Assembly: GCA_963761775.1 (NCBI GenBank)
Contig: CAVXIF010000003.1
Span: forward strand, 1-64,000
Direction: 5' to 3'
Origin: Parerythrobacter_A sp963761775
Lineage (GTDB): Bacteria; Pseudomonadota; Alphaproteobacteria; Sphingomonadales; Sphingomonadaceae
DNA: 64,000 bases
The notes beneath the pieces are model-generated. The model did not search any database. It worked only from the letters and a program-made list of their open reading frames with translations, and had not been told where the DNA came from. The position numbers and the translations under genes are program-made. This document shows positions 36,824 through 46,472 of the stretch, in pieces. How positions within the stretch are numbered: position 1 is the first letter of the stretch; each line of letters begins with the position of its first letter.

Positions 36824-36987
36824 GGGCAAATCCTTGTTCCTTCTCGATATCGTTCCCATGCCAGCGCTTGCGCGCGGCATGATGTTCACAGGTTCAGGCA
36901 CCGGTTATCGCACGGGCCGCCCTGAATAGCCGTTTAACGCGAGGCCCCGGGCGGGCGAACCGCCGACAGCCATCGACGGGCGGCGTA

Positions 36988-37833
36988 TCAGCGTTCGCCC
37001 CGGAACTGGCGTAGATACTCATTGTCGGGCGACAGGATGAAGCTGCTGTCCGCACCGTCTCCGTTTGCGCCGAACGTCGCGTCGTAGCTCTGCATGGCGC
37101 GGTAGAAGTCGTAGAACTGCGCATCCTTGCCGAAGCTCTCGGCATAGATACGCGCGGCTTCGGCGTCGGCCTCGGCGCGGATGATGACGGCATCGCGGCT
37201 ACCTTGCGCACGTTCGGTGCGGGCGGCGCGTTCGCGGTCCGACCGCATCCGTTCGAAGGCGGATTCCAGCGGCGCGCCGGAGGGAAGGTCGGTGCGCTTG
37301 ATCTGCACGTCGATCACCTCGGCGCCGTATTGCTGCGCCTGACGGTCCAGATTGGTGCGGACATTGGCGAGCGCGCTGCCCCGTTCCGCCGTCAGCATGG
37401 CGGCGAAGGTGCGGCGACCCAGTTCCTGACGCAGCACGGAGTTGAGAATGGGTTCGAGCGCGGTGCGGACCCCGTCGGTCGTTCCTGCACGCTCCACCAT
37501 CCGCACCGGATCGGTGATGCGGAACCGGGCATAGGCGTTGACCAGCAGCCGCTGCTGATCGCTCGACAGCACTTCCTCGTCGCGCATTTCGAGGTCCAGC
37601 ACGCGGCGTTCGACGCGGCGGGCGGTTTCGATCAGCGGTACCTTGAGATACAGTCCGGCATTGGTCACGCCGTCGGGCGTGTTGACCGTGCGCACCGGCT
37701 CACCGGCGCGGATCACCACGACCTGCTCTTCCTCGTTCACGACATAGGCGCTCATCATCAGCAGGATCAGCACGATAATCGCGAAGATGATGCCGCCGCG
37801 ATAGGTGTCCCAGATATTCTGCGCGTTCATCAC
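36988..37833 (-). CDS. hflC: Protease modulator HflC
   Basis: 281 residues, with an N-terminal membrane helix (GGIIFAIIVLILLMMSAYVV) and an SPFH/prohibitin domain beginning EEEQVVVIRAGEPVRTVN. A helical stretch (RMRSDRERAARTERAQGSRDAVIIRAEADAEAARIYAE) is typical of HflC. With HflK it forms a cage around FtsH and limits its proteolysis. The start overlaps the hflK stop (ATGA). Confidence 0.93.
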   Translation of the reverse strand: MMNAQNIWDTYRGGIIFAIIVLILLMMSAYVVNEEEQVVVIRAGEPVRTVNTPDGVTNAGLYLKVPLIETARRVERRVLDLEMRDEEVLSSDQQRLLVNAYARFRITDPVRMVERAGTTDGVRTALEPILNSVLRQELGRRTFAAMLTAERGSALANVRTNLDRQAQQYGAEVIDVQIKRTDLPSGAPLESAFERMRSDRERAARTERAQGSRDAVIIRAEADAEAARIYAESFGKDAQFYDFYRAMQSYDATFGANGDGADSSFILSPDNEYLRQFRGER

Positions 37834-39005
37834 TGCGCTCCTGAATTGGTGGCGGGTGCAGCAGGTGCCACGGGCGCCGGGGCGGTCACGGTCGGTGCGG
37901 TCTGGCGGCTGCGGCGCTGCACTTCGGGCAGCGGCAGGTACGGCGTCACGCCCTGCGCTTCGATTACGGTCTTGTCGGTCCGGCTCAGCACGCGCTCCAT
38001 CGTCTCGTAATACAGCCGCTGTCGGGTAACGTTGGGGGCAAGGCGATACTGTTCGTACACCTTGTCGAACGCCTGTGCATCACCTTCGGCGCGCGCGAGC
38101 GTTTGCTGCGCATAGCCGCGCGCCTGGTTGCGGGCGGCATCGGCGTTCTGTTCGGCCACCGACACGTCGCGGAAGGCGTCCAGCACATCGCCGGGCGGGT
38201 CGGCCTTGGCGATCTCGACACCCAGCACCTGGATACCCGCGCCGTAATCGTCCAGCGTCGCCTGCATCCGTTCGCGCACGGCCAGCTCTATTTCGGCGCG
38301 ACCCTGACCGGAGAACGTTTCGTCCAGCGTCTTTTCCGCAACGGAAGCGCGCATGGCGGCTTCGGCGGCTTCGGACACGGTTTCGATGGGGTCGGCCAGG
38401 CTGAACTTGTAGCCTGCCAGCTCCTTGATGTTCCAGCGCACGATATAACTCAGATCGACCAGGTTCTGGTCGCCCGACAGGATCAGCTTGTCGCCATCGC
38501 CTTCGCGCGGAATGCGCAGGTCGCGCACGCCCTGCACGTCTTCGACATCGACGCTTTCGATGGGCCACGGCGCCGTCAGGTTGAAACCGGGATTGAGGTT
38601 GCGGGTGTAATTGCCCAGCGTCTTGACCACCGCCTGCTCCTTTGGCCCGATGACGTGGATCATCGAACTCAGCAGCGCCAGCACCAGCACGCCGATTATG
38701 ATGACCGGCAGCCAGCTCTTGCCGCCGGGGCGCGTCGGCATGGTGAAGCCGCCACCGCCGCCGGAACCGCCACGACGCGGCCCTTCCGGCCCGCGATTCC
38801 TGAAGATATCCTCGATATTGGGGGCGCGCCGTCCGCCGGGGCCGGAGCCATTGCCACCGCCGGTCGGCAGCCACGGATTCTTCGGTCCGCCGGATTTTCC
38901 ACCGGACGGTTTTTCGCCGCCACCTTCGCCGGAACCACCACCCCAGGGATTTTTACCGGCCATTGCGAGACCGAGCTTCGCTTGAAACGCGCCTAATATG
39001 TTCAT
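37830..39005 (-). CDS. hflK: FtsH protease activity modulator HflK
   Basis: 391 residues. A glycine- and proline-rich cytoplasmic N-terminus (KNPWGGGSGEGGG) precedes a membrane helix (SWLPVIIIGVLVLALLSSMIHVI). An SPFH domain follows (GPKEQAVVKTLGNY, LILSGDQNLVDLSYIVRWNI), then a coiled helix with RNQARGYAQQTLARAEGDAQAFDKVYEQY. ATG 39005 gives a short N-terminal amphipathic stretch; ATG 38963 is an alternative start. It forms a coupled pair with hflC. Confidence 0.92.
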   Translation of the reverse strand: MNILGAFQAKLGLAMAGKNPWGGGSGEGGGEKPSGGKSGGPKNPWLPTGGGNGSGPGGRRAPNIEDIFRNRGPEGPRRGGSGGGGGFTMPTRPGGKSWLPVIIIGVLVLALLSSMIHVIGPKEQAVVKTLGNYTRNLNPGFNLTAPWPIESVDVEDVQGVRDLRIPREGDGDKLILSGDQNLVDLSYIVRWNIKELAGYKFSLADPIETVSEAAEAAMRASVAEKTLDETFSGQGRAEIELAVRERMQATLDDYGAGIQVLGVEIAKADPPGDVLDAFRDVSVAEQNADAARNQARGYAQQTLARAEGDAQAFDKVYEQYRLAPNVTRQRLYYETMERVLSRTDKTVIEAQGVTPYLPLPEVQRRSRQTAPTVTAPAPVAPAAPATNSGAQ

Positions 39006-39081
39006 GCCATTCTTTATAGGGGCGCGGCTGGCGGAAAAACAGGGGTTGCGGATGCGAATTTGCTGCTAGGATGCGAGGCTT

Positions 39082-40086
39082 ATGGATATTGCCGCGCTCA
39101 AGGCCCGCCTGCCCGCCCCGATTGCAGGGCGGGTGCAGTCGATAAAGGCTGCCGATGGTGTCGTGACTCTGGTGCTGGACGCGGGCGGTCTCGATGAAAA
39201 AACGCGCGGTGCATACGAGACGGCGGCGCGCGACACGCTGGAGGACGTGGACGGCGTCGCCACGGTGCGCGTGGCGATGGTGGCGGAGCGGGATGCCGGT
39301 CCCGCCGAACCCCTCCCGACCACCAAGCCGCTCATCATCGCCATCGGTTCGGGCAAAGGCGGCGTCGGCAAATCCACCCTGACTGCCAATCTGGCCGCCG
39401 CGCTGCACGGCATGGGCCGCAAGGTCGGGCTGGTCGACGCCGATGTCTACGGCCCCTCTCAACCCACTCTGTTCGGCGTTGTCGATGCCAGGCCCGAGAG
39501 CGCCCGCGGCCCGGATGGCGGCGACCGGCTGGTGCCGGTGATGACGCCGCTCGGTATTCCGATGCTGTCGATGGGCTTTCTGGTGAAGCCGGGGCAGGCG
39601 CTGGCCTGGCGCGGGCCGATGGCGGGCAATGCGTTTGCCCAGCTGGTCGACGCCGAATGGGGCGATACCGAACTGTTGCTGCTCGACTTGCCGCCGGGCA
39701 CGGGCGATGTGCAGATTTCGATGCTGCAAAAGCACAAGCCTGCGGGCGCAGTGATCGTTTCCACGCCGCAGGATCTGGCGCTGATCGATGCGCGCCGTGC
39801 CGCCAGCCTGTTCGACACCGGCAAGGTGCCGGTCATCGGTATGGTCGAGAACATGGCGGGCTATGCCTGCCCGCATTGCGGCGAGATCAGTGACCCGTTC
39901 GGGCGCGGCGGGGTGGAAGCAGCGGCGAACGAGGAAGGCATCGCGTTTCTGGGCCGTATCCCGCTTGACCTCGCCATCCGCACTGCCAGCGATGGCGGTA
40001 CGCCGCCCGCCGCCGGGAATGGCGCGGAGGGTGCCGCATTCCGCGATATCGCGAGCGCGCTGGCCGACTGGCTGGACGCACGCTGA
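39082..40086 (+). CDS. mrp: Mrp/NBP35 family iron-sulfur cluster carrier ATPase
   Basis: 334 residues. An N-terminal DUF59-like part is followed by the deviant Walker A GSGKGGVGKST (near residue 92), LVDADVYGPSQPTLFG, GFLVKPGQALAWRGPM, LLLLDLPPGTGDVQISM and the cluster-binding C-P-H-C motif (near residue 263) in ENMAGYACPHCGEI. It holds and transfers [4Fe-4S] clusters. It lies divergently from hflK and 2 bp ahead of the molybdopterin oxidase gene, which may use its clusters or simply share transcription. Confidence 0.94.
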   Translation: MDIAALKARLPAPIAGRVQSIKAADGVVTLVLDAGGLDEKTRGAYETAARDTLEDVDGVATVRVAMVAERDAGPAEPLPTTKPLIIAIGSGKGGVGKSTLTANLAAALHGMGRKVGLVDADVYGPSQPTLFGVVDARPESARGPDGGDRLVPVMTPLGIPMLSMGFLVKPGQALAWRGPMAGNAFAQLVDAEWGDTELLLLDLPPGTGDVQISMLQKHKPAGAVIVSTPQDLALIDARRAASLFDTGKVPVIGMVENMAGYACPHCGEISDPFGRGGVEAAANEEGIAFLGRIPLDLAIRTASDGGTPPAAGNGAEGAAFRDIASALADWLDAR

Positions 40087-40088
40087 CA

Positions 40089-42428
40089 ATGGCGCGGTTT
40101 GCCATGCCGGACTTGCCGGTGTCCCGACGCGGCCTGCTGGTCGGCGCGGCAGTGGGCGGTGGTATGGTGGTGGCATGGGGCCTGCGCCCGCGCAGCTTCC
40201 CTGATCCGCTGCCCGAAATGGAGGGCGAATACAGTTTCGACGGCTGGTTGCGCATTGCAGGCGATGGCGTGGTGACGGTGGCCGTACCCCAGCTGGAAAT
40301 GGGGCAGGGCGTCACCACCATATTGCCGCAGATCGTCGCCACCGAACTGGGCGCGGATTGGCGGCAGGTGGCGGTCGAGCCGGTGCCGGTCAGCGGCGCC
40401 CATGCCAATGTGCCGCTGGCGGCAGCTTGGGCGCCGATGTGGCTACCGCTGGCGGGGCGGGGTGGCCTGCCATCGCCGGTGCTGACCGATGACAGCATGG
40501 TGGCAGCTCGTTTCGCGCAAGGCCACCGCTTCGCCGCGACGGCGGATGGCACCACGCTGGCGGCATACGAGATGCCCGCGCGCATTGCCGCCGCTTCGGC
40601 CCGTTCGGTCCTCGCGATGGAAGCGGCGGATCGCTGGGACGTGCCGTTCGAGGAATGCAGCGTCGAAGGCGGGCTGGTGCGGCACGGGGACAAGCGCGCC
40701 CCGTTTGCCGAACTGGTAGAGGATGCCGCCGGACGCACGCCGCCCGATCCGCCCGCGCTTCGGTCCGAACCGGCAGCCGAAATCCCGCTGCCCGGACAGG
40801 CCGACGCGCCGACAGCGTTTCCGCGCCTCGACCTGCCAAGCAAGGTCGATGGCAGCTATCTGTTCGCGGGCGACATCCGCCTGCCCGACATGGTCTATGC
40901 CGCAATCAAGCATGGCCCGGTCGGCAATGCCGAGCTGGTATCCTTCGACCGCGATGCGGCCGTCCGCCCCGAACTGGTGCAGGTGGTGCGGGGCCATGAC
41001 TGGCTGGTGGCGGTCGCGACGGACGGGTGGAGCGCGGAGCGGGCAGTGGAGGCGATGAAGCCGCGCTTCAAGGTGCGCGGTGCGGTCGACGATGCGGCGA
41101 TGCAGGTCGAGCTGGACGGGGCGTTGCGTGCGCGGTCCTCGCATCGGGTGGCGGCGCGTGGCGAGGGCGATGCGCGGTTGGGCACGCCGAGCATCGCCAT
41201 CCGCTACGACATCGCGCCCGCGCTGCACGGCACCATCGAAACCACCACGGCAACCGCGCGGTTCGGCGACGGGCGGCTGGAATTGTGGCTTGCCAGCCAG
41301 GCCCCGGAGCAGGCGCGCATCGCGGCGGCGCGGGCCATCGGTATCGCGGTGGAGGACGTGGTGCTGTATCCCACACCGGCAGGCGGCAGTTTCGACCGGC
41401 GGCTGGAACATGACCACGCCATCGAGATCGCCCTGATTGCGCGCGAGGTGACCGAACATGCGGGCGAACCCCGCGCGGTGCAGCTGCGCTGGTCGCGCTG
41501 GCAGGAACATCTCGCCGCACCGCCCCGCGCGCCCGCAGCGGCGATGTTAGGCGCGCGTGTGCCGCAGGGTGGTGCGGGCCGTATCGACACGCTGCACGCG
41601 CGCATCGCCACCCCCGCGACCACTCGCGAATTTGGCGCACGCCTGTTCGACAACGCCACCCGCGAAGCCGCACTCGATGCGGCCAAAGGTGCCGCGGACC
41701 CGCTGGCATTGGCGGGCGCGATGCCGCATTACGACATTCCCAACGCCGCCATCGATCATGTGCCGGTATCGCTCGGCCTGCCGGGCGGGCGGATGCGCGG
41801 CAATGGCCATGCCGTCACTGCTTTCTGCGTGGAAAGCTTTATCGACGAGGTCGCCGCGACCTATACGCGCGAGCCGCTGTCCTATCGCATTGCCATGCTG
41901 GGCGGCGATCCGCGCATGGTCGGGTGCCTGCAACGCGCGGCGCAACTGGCGCAGTGGGACGGCGGCGCAAGCGGCAGCGGGCAGGGGCTGGCTTGCCACC
42001 GTATCGGATCGGGCGATAACGGCGGACGTATCGCCTGCATTGCCACGGCCCAGCGCGACGCGACGGGAACAGGCGGTGCTGGCGCCATTCGCGTGACGAA
42101 GCTGACGGCGGCGGTCGATATCGGGCGCATCGTCAATCTCGACATTGCGCGCCAGCAGATCGAGGGCGGCCTGCTGTTCGGGATGGGTCTGGCGGTGGGA
42201 TGCGCGACCGGATATGCGCAAGGCTTGCCGACCGCACAGCGGCTGGCGCATCTCGATGTGCCGACGCTTGCCAGCGCGCCGCAAGTCGATGTCGATTTCA
42301 TCCTTAGTGAGGAAGCGGCCTTCGATCCGGGCGAGCTGGGCGTCGCCGTCGCCGCGCCCGCCATCGCCAACGCGCTGCATTCCGCCACCGGCCTGCGTTT
42401 TCGCAGCTTGCCGCTTTCCGCCGCTTAG
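40089..42428 (+). CDS. Xanthine-dehydrogenase-family molybdopterin-binding subunit (IorB/CoxL-like)
   Basis: 779 residues. A twin-arginine-type leader (SRRGLLVGAAVGGGMVVA) implies export to the periplasm. The body has the isoquinoline-1-oxidoreductase beta-subunit pattern: VAVPQLEMGQGVTTILPQIVATELGADW, a DLPSKVDGSYLFAGDIRLPDMVYAAIKHGP domain, GGSFDRRLEHDHAIEIALIARE, and the C-terminal GELGVAVAAPAIANALHSATG with the likely active-site Glu. Such enzymes hydroxylate N-heterocycles or aldehydes with a partner [2Fe-2S] subunit. No partner is adjacent. Upstream is mrp, downstream is hemH (12 bp). Confidence 0.88.
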   Translation: MARFAMPDLPVSRRGLLVGAAVGGGMVVAWGLRPRSFPDPLPEMEGEYSFDGWLRIAGDGVVTVAVPQLEMGQGVTTILPQIVATELGADWRQVAVEPVPVSGAHANVPLAAAWAPMWLPLAGRGGLPSPVLTDDSMVAARFAQGHRFAATADGTTLAAYEMPARIAAASARSVLAMEAADRWDVPFEECSVEGGLVRHGDKRAPFAELVEDAAGRTPPDPPALRSEPAAEIPLPGQADAPTAFPRLDLPSKVDGSYLFAGDIRLPDMVYAAIKHGPVGNAELVSFDRDAAVRPELVQVVRGHDWLVAVATDGWSAERAVEAMKPRFKVRGAVDDAAMQVELDGALRARSSHRVAARGEGDARLGTPSIAIRYDIAPALHGTIETTTATARFGDGRLELWLASQAPEQARIAAARAIGIAVEDVVLYPTPAGGSFDRRLEHDHAIEIALIAREVTEHAGEPRAVQLRWSRWQEHLAAPPRAPAAAMLGARVPQGGAGRIDTLHARIATPATTREFGARLFDNATREAALDAAKGAADPLALAGAMPHYDIPNAAIDHVPVSLGLPGGRMRGNGHAVTAFCVESFIDEVAATYTREPLSYRIAMLGGDPRMVGCLQRAAQLAQWDGGASGSGQGLACHRIGSGDNGGRIACIATAQRDATGTGGAGAIRVTKLTAAVDIGRIVNLDIARQQIEGGLLFGMGLAVGCATGYAQGLPTAQRLAHLDVPTLASAPQVDVDFILSEEAAFDPGELGVAVAAPAIANALHSATGLRFRSLPLSAA

Positions 42429-42440
42429 TCAGAGAACCGC

Positions 42441-43463
42441 ATGACCTGGACCCCGCAACGCCTGCCCGCCGACCATCCGCCCGTAAAAAGCGGGCGCATC
42501 GGCGTGCTGCTGTCCAATCTCGGCACGCCCGACGCGCCCGATGCGAAGTCGGTAAAGCGGTATCTCGCGCAGTTCCTGTCCGACCGGCGCGTGGTCGAGA
42601 TCCCGCCCATCGCGTGGCAGCCGATCCTGCGCGGTATCATCCTGAACACCCGCCCCAAAAAATCCGCCGCCGCCTATGCCAAGGTGTGGAGCGAGCAAGG
42701 CTCTCCATTGGCCGCGATTACCGCGCAGCAGGCGGCGGCGTTGCAAATGCGGCTGGGCGATGCGGCCGACGTGCGCTGGGCCATGCGGTACGGCGCGCCC
42801 GCCATCGGCGAGACGGTGCAGACGATGCGCGACGACGGGTGCGACCGCATCCTGTTCGCGCCGCTTTACCCGCAATATTCAGGCGCAACGACGGCGACGG
42901 CAGTGGATGCGCTAGGCGCGCAACTGGCGGCGATGCGCTGGCAACCGGCGGTGCGGACCCTGCCGCCCTATCACGACGACGCGCTTTATATCGACGCGCT
43001 GGCGATGGATATTGCCCGCCAGCTCGATGCCGCCGATGTCCAGCCCGAAGTGCTCCTGCTAAGCTTCCACGGCATGCCGCAGCGCACGCTGGAGCTGGGC
43101 GACCCTTATCACTGCCATTGCCGCAAGACCGCGCGGCTGGTGGAAGCAGCGCTGGACCGCCCCGGCCTGCGGGTAGAAACCGCGTTCCAGTCGCGCTTCG
43201 GCCCCGCAAAATGGCTCGAACCCGCGACCGATACCACCATCGAGGCTGAAGCGGCGAAAGGCACGAAACGGCTGGCGGTGGCGATGCCGGGGTTCAGCGC
43301 CGATTGCCTCGAAACGCTGGAGGAAATCGCGATGGAGGGGCGCGACACGTTCCTGGAAGCGGGTGGAGAGCATTTTCACACGCTGTCCTGCCTCAACGCG
43401 TCCGATGCAGGCATGACGATGCTGGAAGCGATGGTGCGCCGCGAACTGTCCGGCTGGATTTAG
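42441..43463 (+). CDS. hemH: Ferrochelatase
   Basis: 340 residues. It has GVLLSNLGTPDAPDAKSVKRYL at the N-terminus, LNTRPKKSAAAYAKVW, APLYPQYSGATTATAVDAL, the catalytic His near residue 209 in LLSFHGMPQRTL, and CHCRKTARLVEAAL and FQSRFGPAKWLEPATD. It inserts Fe2+ into protoporphyrin IX to form heme. It may be cotranscribed with the upstream molybdopterin subunit and supplies heme for, among others, the P450 that follows. Confidence 0.95.
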   Translation: MTWTPQRLPADHPPVKSGRIGVLLSNLGTPDAPDAKSVKRYLAQFLSDRRVVEIPPIAWQPILRGIILNTRPKKSAAAYAKVWSEQGSPLAAITAQQAAALQMRLGDAADVRWAMRYGAPAIGETVQTMRDDGCDRILFAPLYPQYSGATTATAVDALGAQLAAMRWQPAVRTLPPYHDDALYIDALAMDIARQLDAADVQPEVLLLSFHGMPQRTLELGDPYHCHCRKTARLVEAALDRPGLRVETAFQSRFGPAKWLEPATDTTIEAEAAKGTKRLAVAMPGFSADCLETLEEIAMEGRDTFLEAGGEHFHTLSCLNASDAGMTMLEAMVRRELSGWI

Positions 43464-43511
43464 CGGCACCGGTTGCCTACACCGGTGTCAGTAAGAACAA
43501 GGAATAAGCCG

Positions 43512-44903
43512 ATGGCCACGCTCGCCAAACCCGCGCCAGCACCCCGACCCCAGGCTGGACCCCCGCATTGGTCGAAAGGCAATCCGACCGCCGGCGACCT
43601 GTCGCATATCCCGGGCGAAACCGGCGCGCCGCTGGTCGGCAACACGCTCAAACTGCTGGCCGATCCGCACGGCTTCGCGCGGCGCATGGTCGATACCTAT
43701 GGCCCGGTGTACAAGAACCATGCGCTAGGCGGGCTGATGGTCGCGCTGGTGGGTGCCGATGCGAACGAGCTGGTGCTGTTCAACAAAGACAAGATATTCT
43801 CCAACGAACAGGGCTGGGGGCCGGTGCTGGACAAGCTGTTCCCGCGTGGCCTGATGCTGCTGGATTTCGACCATCACCGGATCGACCGGCGTGCGCTGTC
43901 CATCGCGTTCAAGCCGGGGCCGATGCGGCATTATGCCGACAGCCTCAATCGAGGCATTGCGAGCGCAGTGAAGGACTGGGGCGGCGAACGGCTGTTCTAC
44001 CCGGCGATCAAGACACTGACGCTGGAACTGGCGGCGGAAAGTTTCATCGGCGTGCCGTGGGGGCCGGAGGCGGACCGGATCAACCAGGCCTTTGTCGATA
44101 TGGTACAGGCTTCCGTCGCGCCGGTGCGCCACGCGCTACCGTTCACGCAGATGCGGCGCGGGGTGAAGGGGCGCGCGTTTCTGGTCGAGTATTTCAGCGC
44201 CGAAGTGGCCAAGCGCCGGGCCGAAGGGGGCGGGCAGGACATGTTCAGCCAGTTCGCCACGGCCGAACGCGAGGACGGCACGCAGCTGCCGGTCGGCGAA
44301 GTGGTCGATCACATGAACTTCCTGATGATGGCCGCGCACGACACCATCACCAGCAGCGCCACATCGCTGGTCTGGCTGCTGGCGAAGAACCCCGAATGGC
44401 AGGCGAAGCTACGTGACGAGGTTCGTACGCTGGACGACGGCCAAGGCAACATCGCCTATGACGATCTGCCGAAGCTGGAACTGACCGAAATGGCGTTCCG
44501 CGAAGCCTTGCGGATGATGCCGCCGGTCCCGAACGTGCCACGCCGCGCCTTGCGAACATTTGAATATGGGGGCTACCGGATTCCCGCCGGAACGCCGGTC
44601 GGCATCAATGTCCATTACGTGCATCACGATGCGGCGCACTGGCCCGATCCCGACCGGTTCGATCCGATGCGATTTACGCCCGAAGCGATCAAGTCGCGTC
44701 ATAAATATGCCTGGGTGCCGTTCGGCGGAGGGGCGCATATGTGCCTCGGCCTGCATTTCGCGTACATGCAGATCAAGATCCTGATGGCGCAACTCTTGTC
44801 GCGCTACGAGATCGAGGTCGCCCCGGGCTACGAACCGGAATGGAAGCCATGGCCGATCCCGCAACCCAAGGACGGGTTGCCGGTGACGTTTCGCCCTCTT
44901 TGA
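43512..44903 (+). CDS. Cytochrome P450
   Basis: 463 residues. I-helix motif MAAHDTITSSATS, K-helix E-x-x-R as EALR (near residue 331), a PERF-type region WPDPDRFDPMRF, and the heme loop FGGGAHMCLGLHFA with the thiolate Cys near residue 411. The N-terminus has no membrane anchor, so it is a soluble class I type needing ferredoxin and reductase. Neither is adjacent. The GNTLKLLADPHGFARRM wording resembles P450s acting on isoprenoid or lipid substrates, but I cannot assign the substrate. Confidence 0.92.
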   Translation: MATLAKPAPAPRPQAGPPHWSKGNPTAGDLSHIPGETGAPLVGNTLKLLADPHGFARRMVDTYGPVYKNHALGGLMVALVGADANELVLFNKDKIFSNEQGWGPVLDKLFPRGLMLLDFDHHRIDRRALSIAFKPGPMRHYADSLNRGIASAVKDWGGERLFYPAIKTLTLELAAESFIGVPWGPEADRINQAFVDMVQASVAPVRHALPFTQMRRGVKGRAFLVEYFSAEVAKRRAEGGGQDMFSQFATAEREDGTQLPVGEVVDHMNFLMMAAHDTITSSATSLVWLLAKNPEWQAKLRDEVRTLDDGQGNIAYDDLPKLELTEMAFREALRMMPPVPNVPRRALRTFEYGGYRIPAGTPVGINVHYVHHDAAHWPDPDRFDPMRFTPEAIKSRHKYAWVPFGGGAHMCLGLHFAYMQIKILMAQLLSRYEIEVAPGYEPEWKPWPIPQPKDGLPVTFRPL

Positions 44904-44927
44904 AACCGCGCCAGTTTACTACGTAGC

Positions 44928-45098
44928 CTAGAAATCCCAGGCGATGCCCTTTTTCTCCCAGTCGCCGTAACGGGTGGGGGACTTTTCACGCGGTTCGTCC
45001 TTCAGCGGATCGACCGCTTTTGGCTCCGGCACGGGGTCGTCGCTCCAGTTGGCGGGTTTTTTGAACTTCTTGGCTTCGGGGGATTTTTCCTTGGTCAT
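44928..45098 (-). CDS. DUF1674 protein, succinate dehydrogenase assembly factor 4-like
   Basis: A 56-residue protein starting MTKEKSPEAKKFKKPANW and ending with the family's hallmark RYGDWEKKGIAWDF. In mitochondria and bacteria this C-terminal motif binds flavinylated SdhA and protects it during complex II assembly. The N-terminal half is charged and probably disordered. It is convergent with the P450 gene and divergent from rsmB. Confidence 0.88.
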   Translation of the reverse strand: MTKEKSPEAKKFKKPANWSDDPVPEPKAVDPLKDEPREKSPTRYGDWEKKGIAWDF

Positions 45099-45166
45099 AG
45101 CGCACTAACGCCCGAACCCGCCGCTGGTTTCTGGCCAAGCGCGCAACGGATGGTTACGTGCGCGCA

Positions 45167-46414
45167 ATGAACACACCCAATGGGGCCAGAACCCCCGGAC
45201 TGCCCGCGCGCCGCGCGGCGCTGCATATGCTCGATGCCGTCCTGCGGCGGGACGAGACTCTGGAACAGGCCGAACATAGCGCATTGCGGGCGCTGAAGGC
45301 GGGGCCGGACCGCGGGCTGGCGCGCGCGATTGCCAACGAAGTGCTGCGTTGGTTGGTCGACCTGGACGCGTTGATCGACGGGGCAATGGCAAGGCCACTG
45401 CCTTCGGACGCAAAGCCGCGCATGGTGCTGCGCCTGATGCTGGCACAATGGCTGCGGCTGGAAACAGCGCCGCATGCCGTGATCGCCACCGGCCTGCCAC
45501 TGCTCGCCACCGGTCCGCGCAAGCTGGCGCATGGCGTGTTCTCCACCTTGTCGAAGCGCGCGGCGACGCTGCCCGAAATACCGACCTTGCCCGATGCGGT
45601 GCGGATGCGCTGGGGCGACCGTGCGCCTGCCATTGCCAGCGGGCTGGCCACCCCGCCGCCGCTCGATCTTGCCTTGCGCGAACCGGACGAGACGGCAGCG
45701 TGGGCGAACCGGCTGGCAGCGGACAGCCATGCGCCCGGCCATCTTCGCTTGCCGCGCGGCGCGGCGGTGGAGACGATCGAGGGCTATGCCGACGGCGCAT
45801 GGTGGGTGCAGGATTTCGCCGCGACGCTGCCGGTGCGGCTGTTGGGCGAAGGGGGTGGGAAGCATGTGCTGGACCTGTGCGCGGCGCCCGGTGGCAAGAC
45901 GATGCAGCTGGCGGCGGCGGGCTGGAACGTGACGGCGCTCGACCAGAGCAAGCGGCGGCTTGGCGTACTCAAAGACAATCTGAAACGCACGAAGCTGACC
46001 GCTTCCACCGTGCGCGCCGATGCGCTGGTGTGGGAGCCGAAGCACCGCTTCGACGCCATCCTGCTCGACGCGCCCTGCACCGCCACGGGCACCTGCCGCC
46101 GCCACCCCGACGTGCTGCACCGTATCGGGGCAGCCGAAATCGCCGCGCAGGCGCAGTTGCAGGCAAAGCTGCTGGAACGTGCCGCAGGGTGGCTGAAACC
46201 CGGCGGCACGCTGGTCTATGCGGTGTGTTCGCTGGAGCAGGAGGAAGGCGAGGCGCAGGCCGCAAATGTCGCGCTGACGCCTGCGCCCATTACGGCGGAC
46301 GAACTGCCGGCCGGCCTGCAACCGACTCCCGAAGGCTGGCTGCGTACGCATCCCGGCCTGATGCGCGAAGAGGGCGGGATGGACGGGTTCTTCGTGGCGC
46401 GGTGGCGCGCATAG
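45167..46414 (+). CDS. rsmB: 16S rRNA m5C967 methyltransferase RsmB-like
   Basis: About 415 residues. An N-terminal NusB-like RNA-binding domain (PARRAALHMLDAVLRRDETLEQ to about residue 150) is followed by a Nop2/Sun methyltransferase domain. That domain has LDLCAAPGGKTMQLAAAGW (SAM site), the catalytic-loop LDAPCTATGTCRRHPDV with motif IV Cys, and the nucleophile Cys in LVYAVCSLEQEEGE. Start taken at ATG 45167; GTG 45158 is possible. Confidence 0.92.
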   Translation: MNTPNGARTPGLPARRAALHMLDAVLRRDETLEQAEHSALRALKAGPDRGLARAIANEVLRWLVDLDALIDGAMARPLPSDAKPRMVLRLMLAQWLRLETAPHAVIATGLPLLATGPRKLAHGVFSTLSKRAATLPEIPTLPDAVRMRWGDRAPAIASGLATPPPLDLALREPDETAAWANRLAADSHAPGHLRLPRGAAVETIEGYADGAWWVQDFAATLPVRLLGEGGGKHVLDLCAAPGGKTMQLAAAGWNVTALDQSKRRLGVLKDNLKRTKLTASTVRADALVWEPKHRFDAILLDAPCTATGTCRRHPDVLHRIGAAEIAAQAQLQAKLLERAAGWLKPGGTLVYAVCSLEQEEGEAQAANVALTPAPITADELPAGLQPTPEGWLRTHPGLMREEGGMDGFFVARWRA

Positions 46415-46472
46415 GCGATGGCAAACCGTGCTGCATGGCTGTAGCCTGACCGCGAAACGAGGGGGAGCACCA

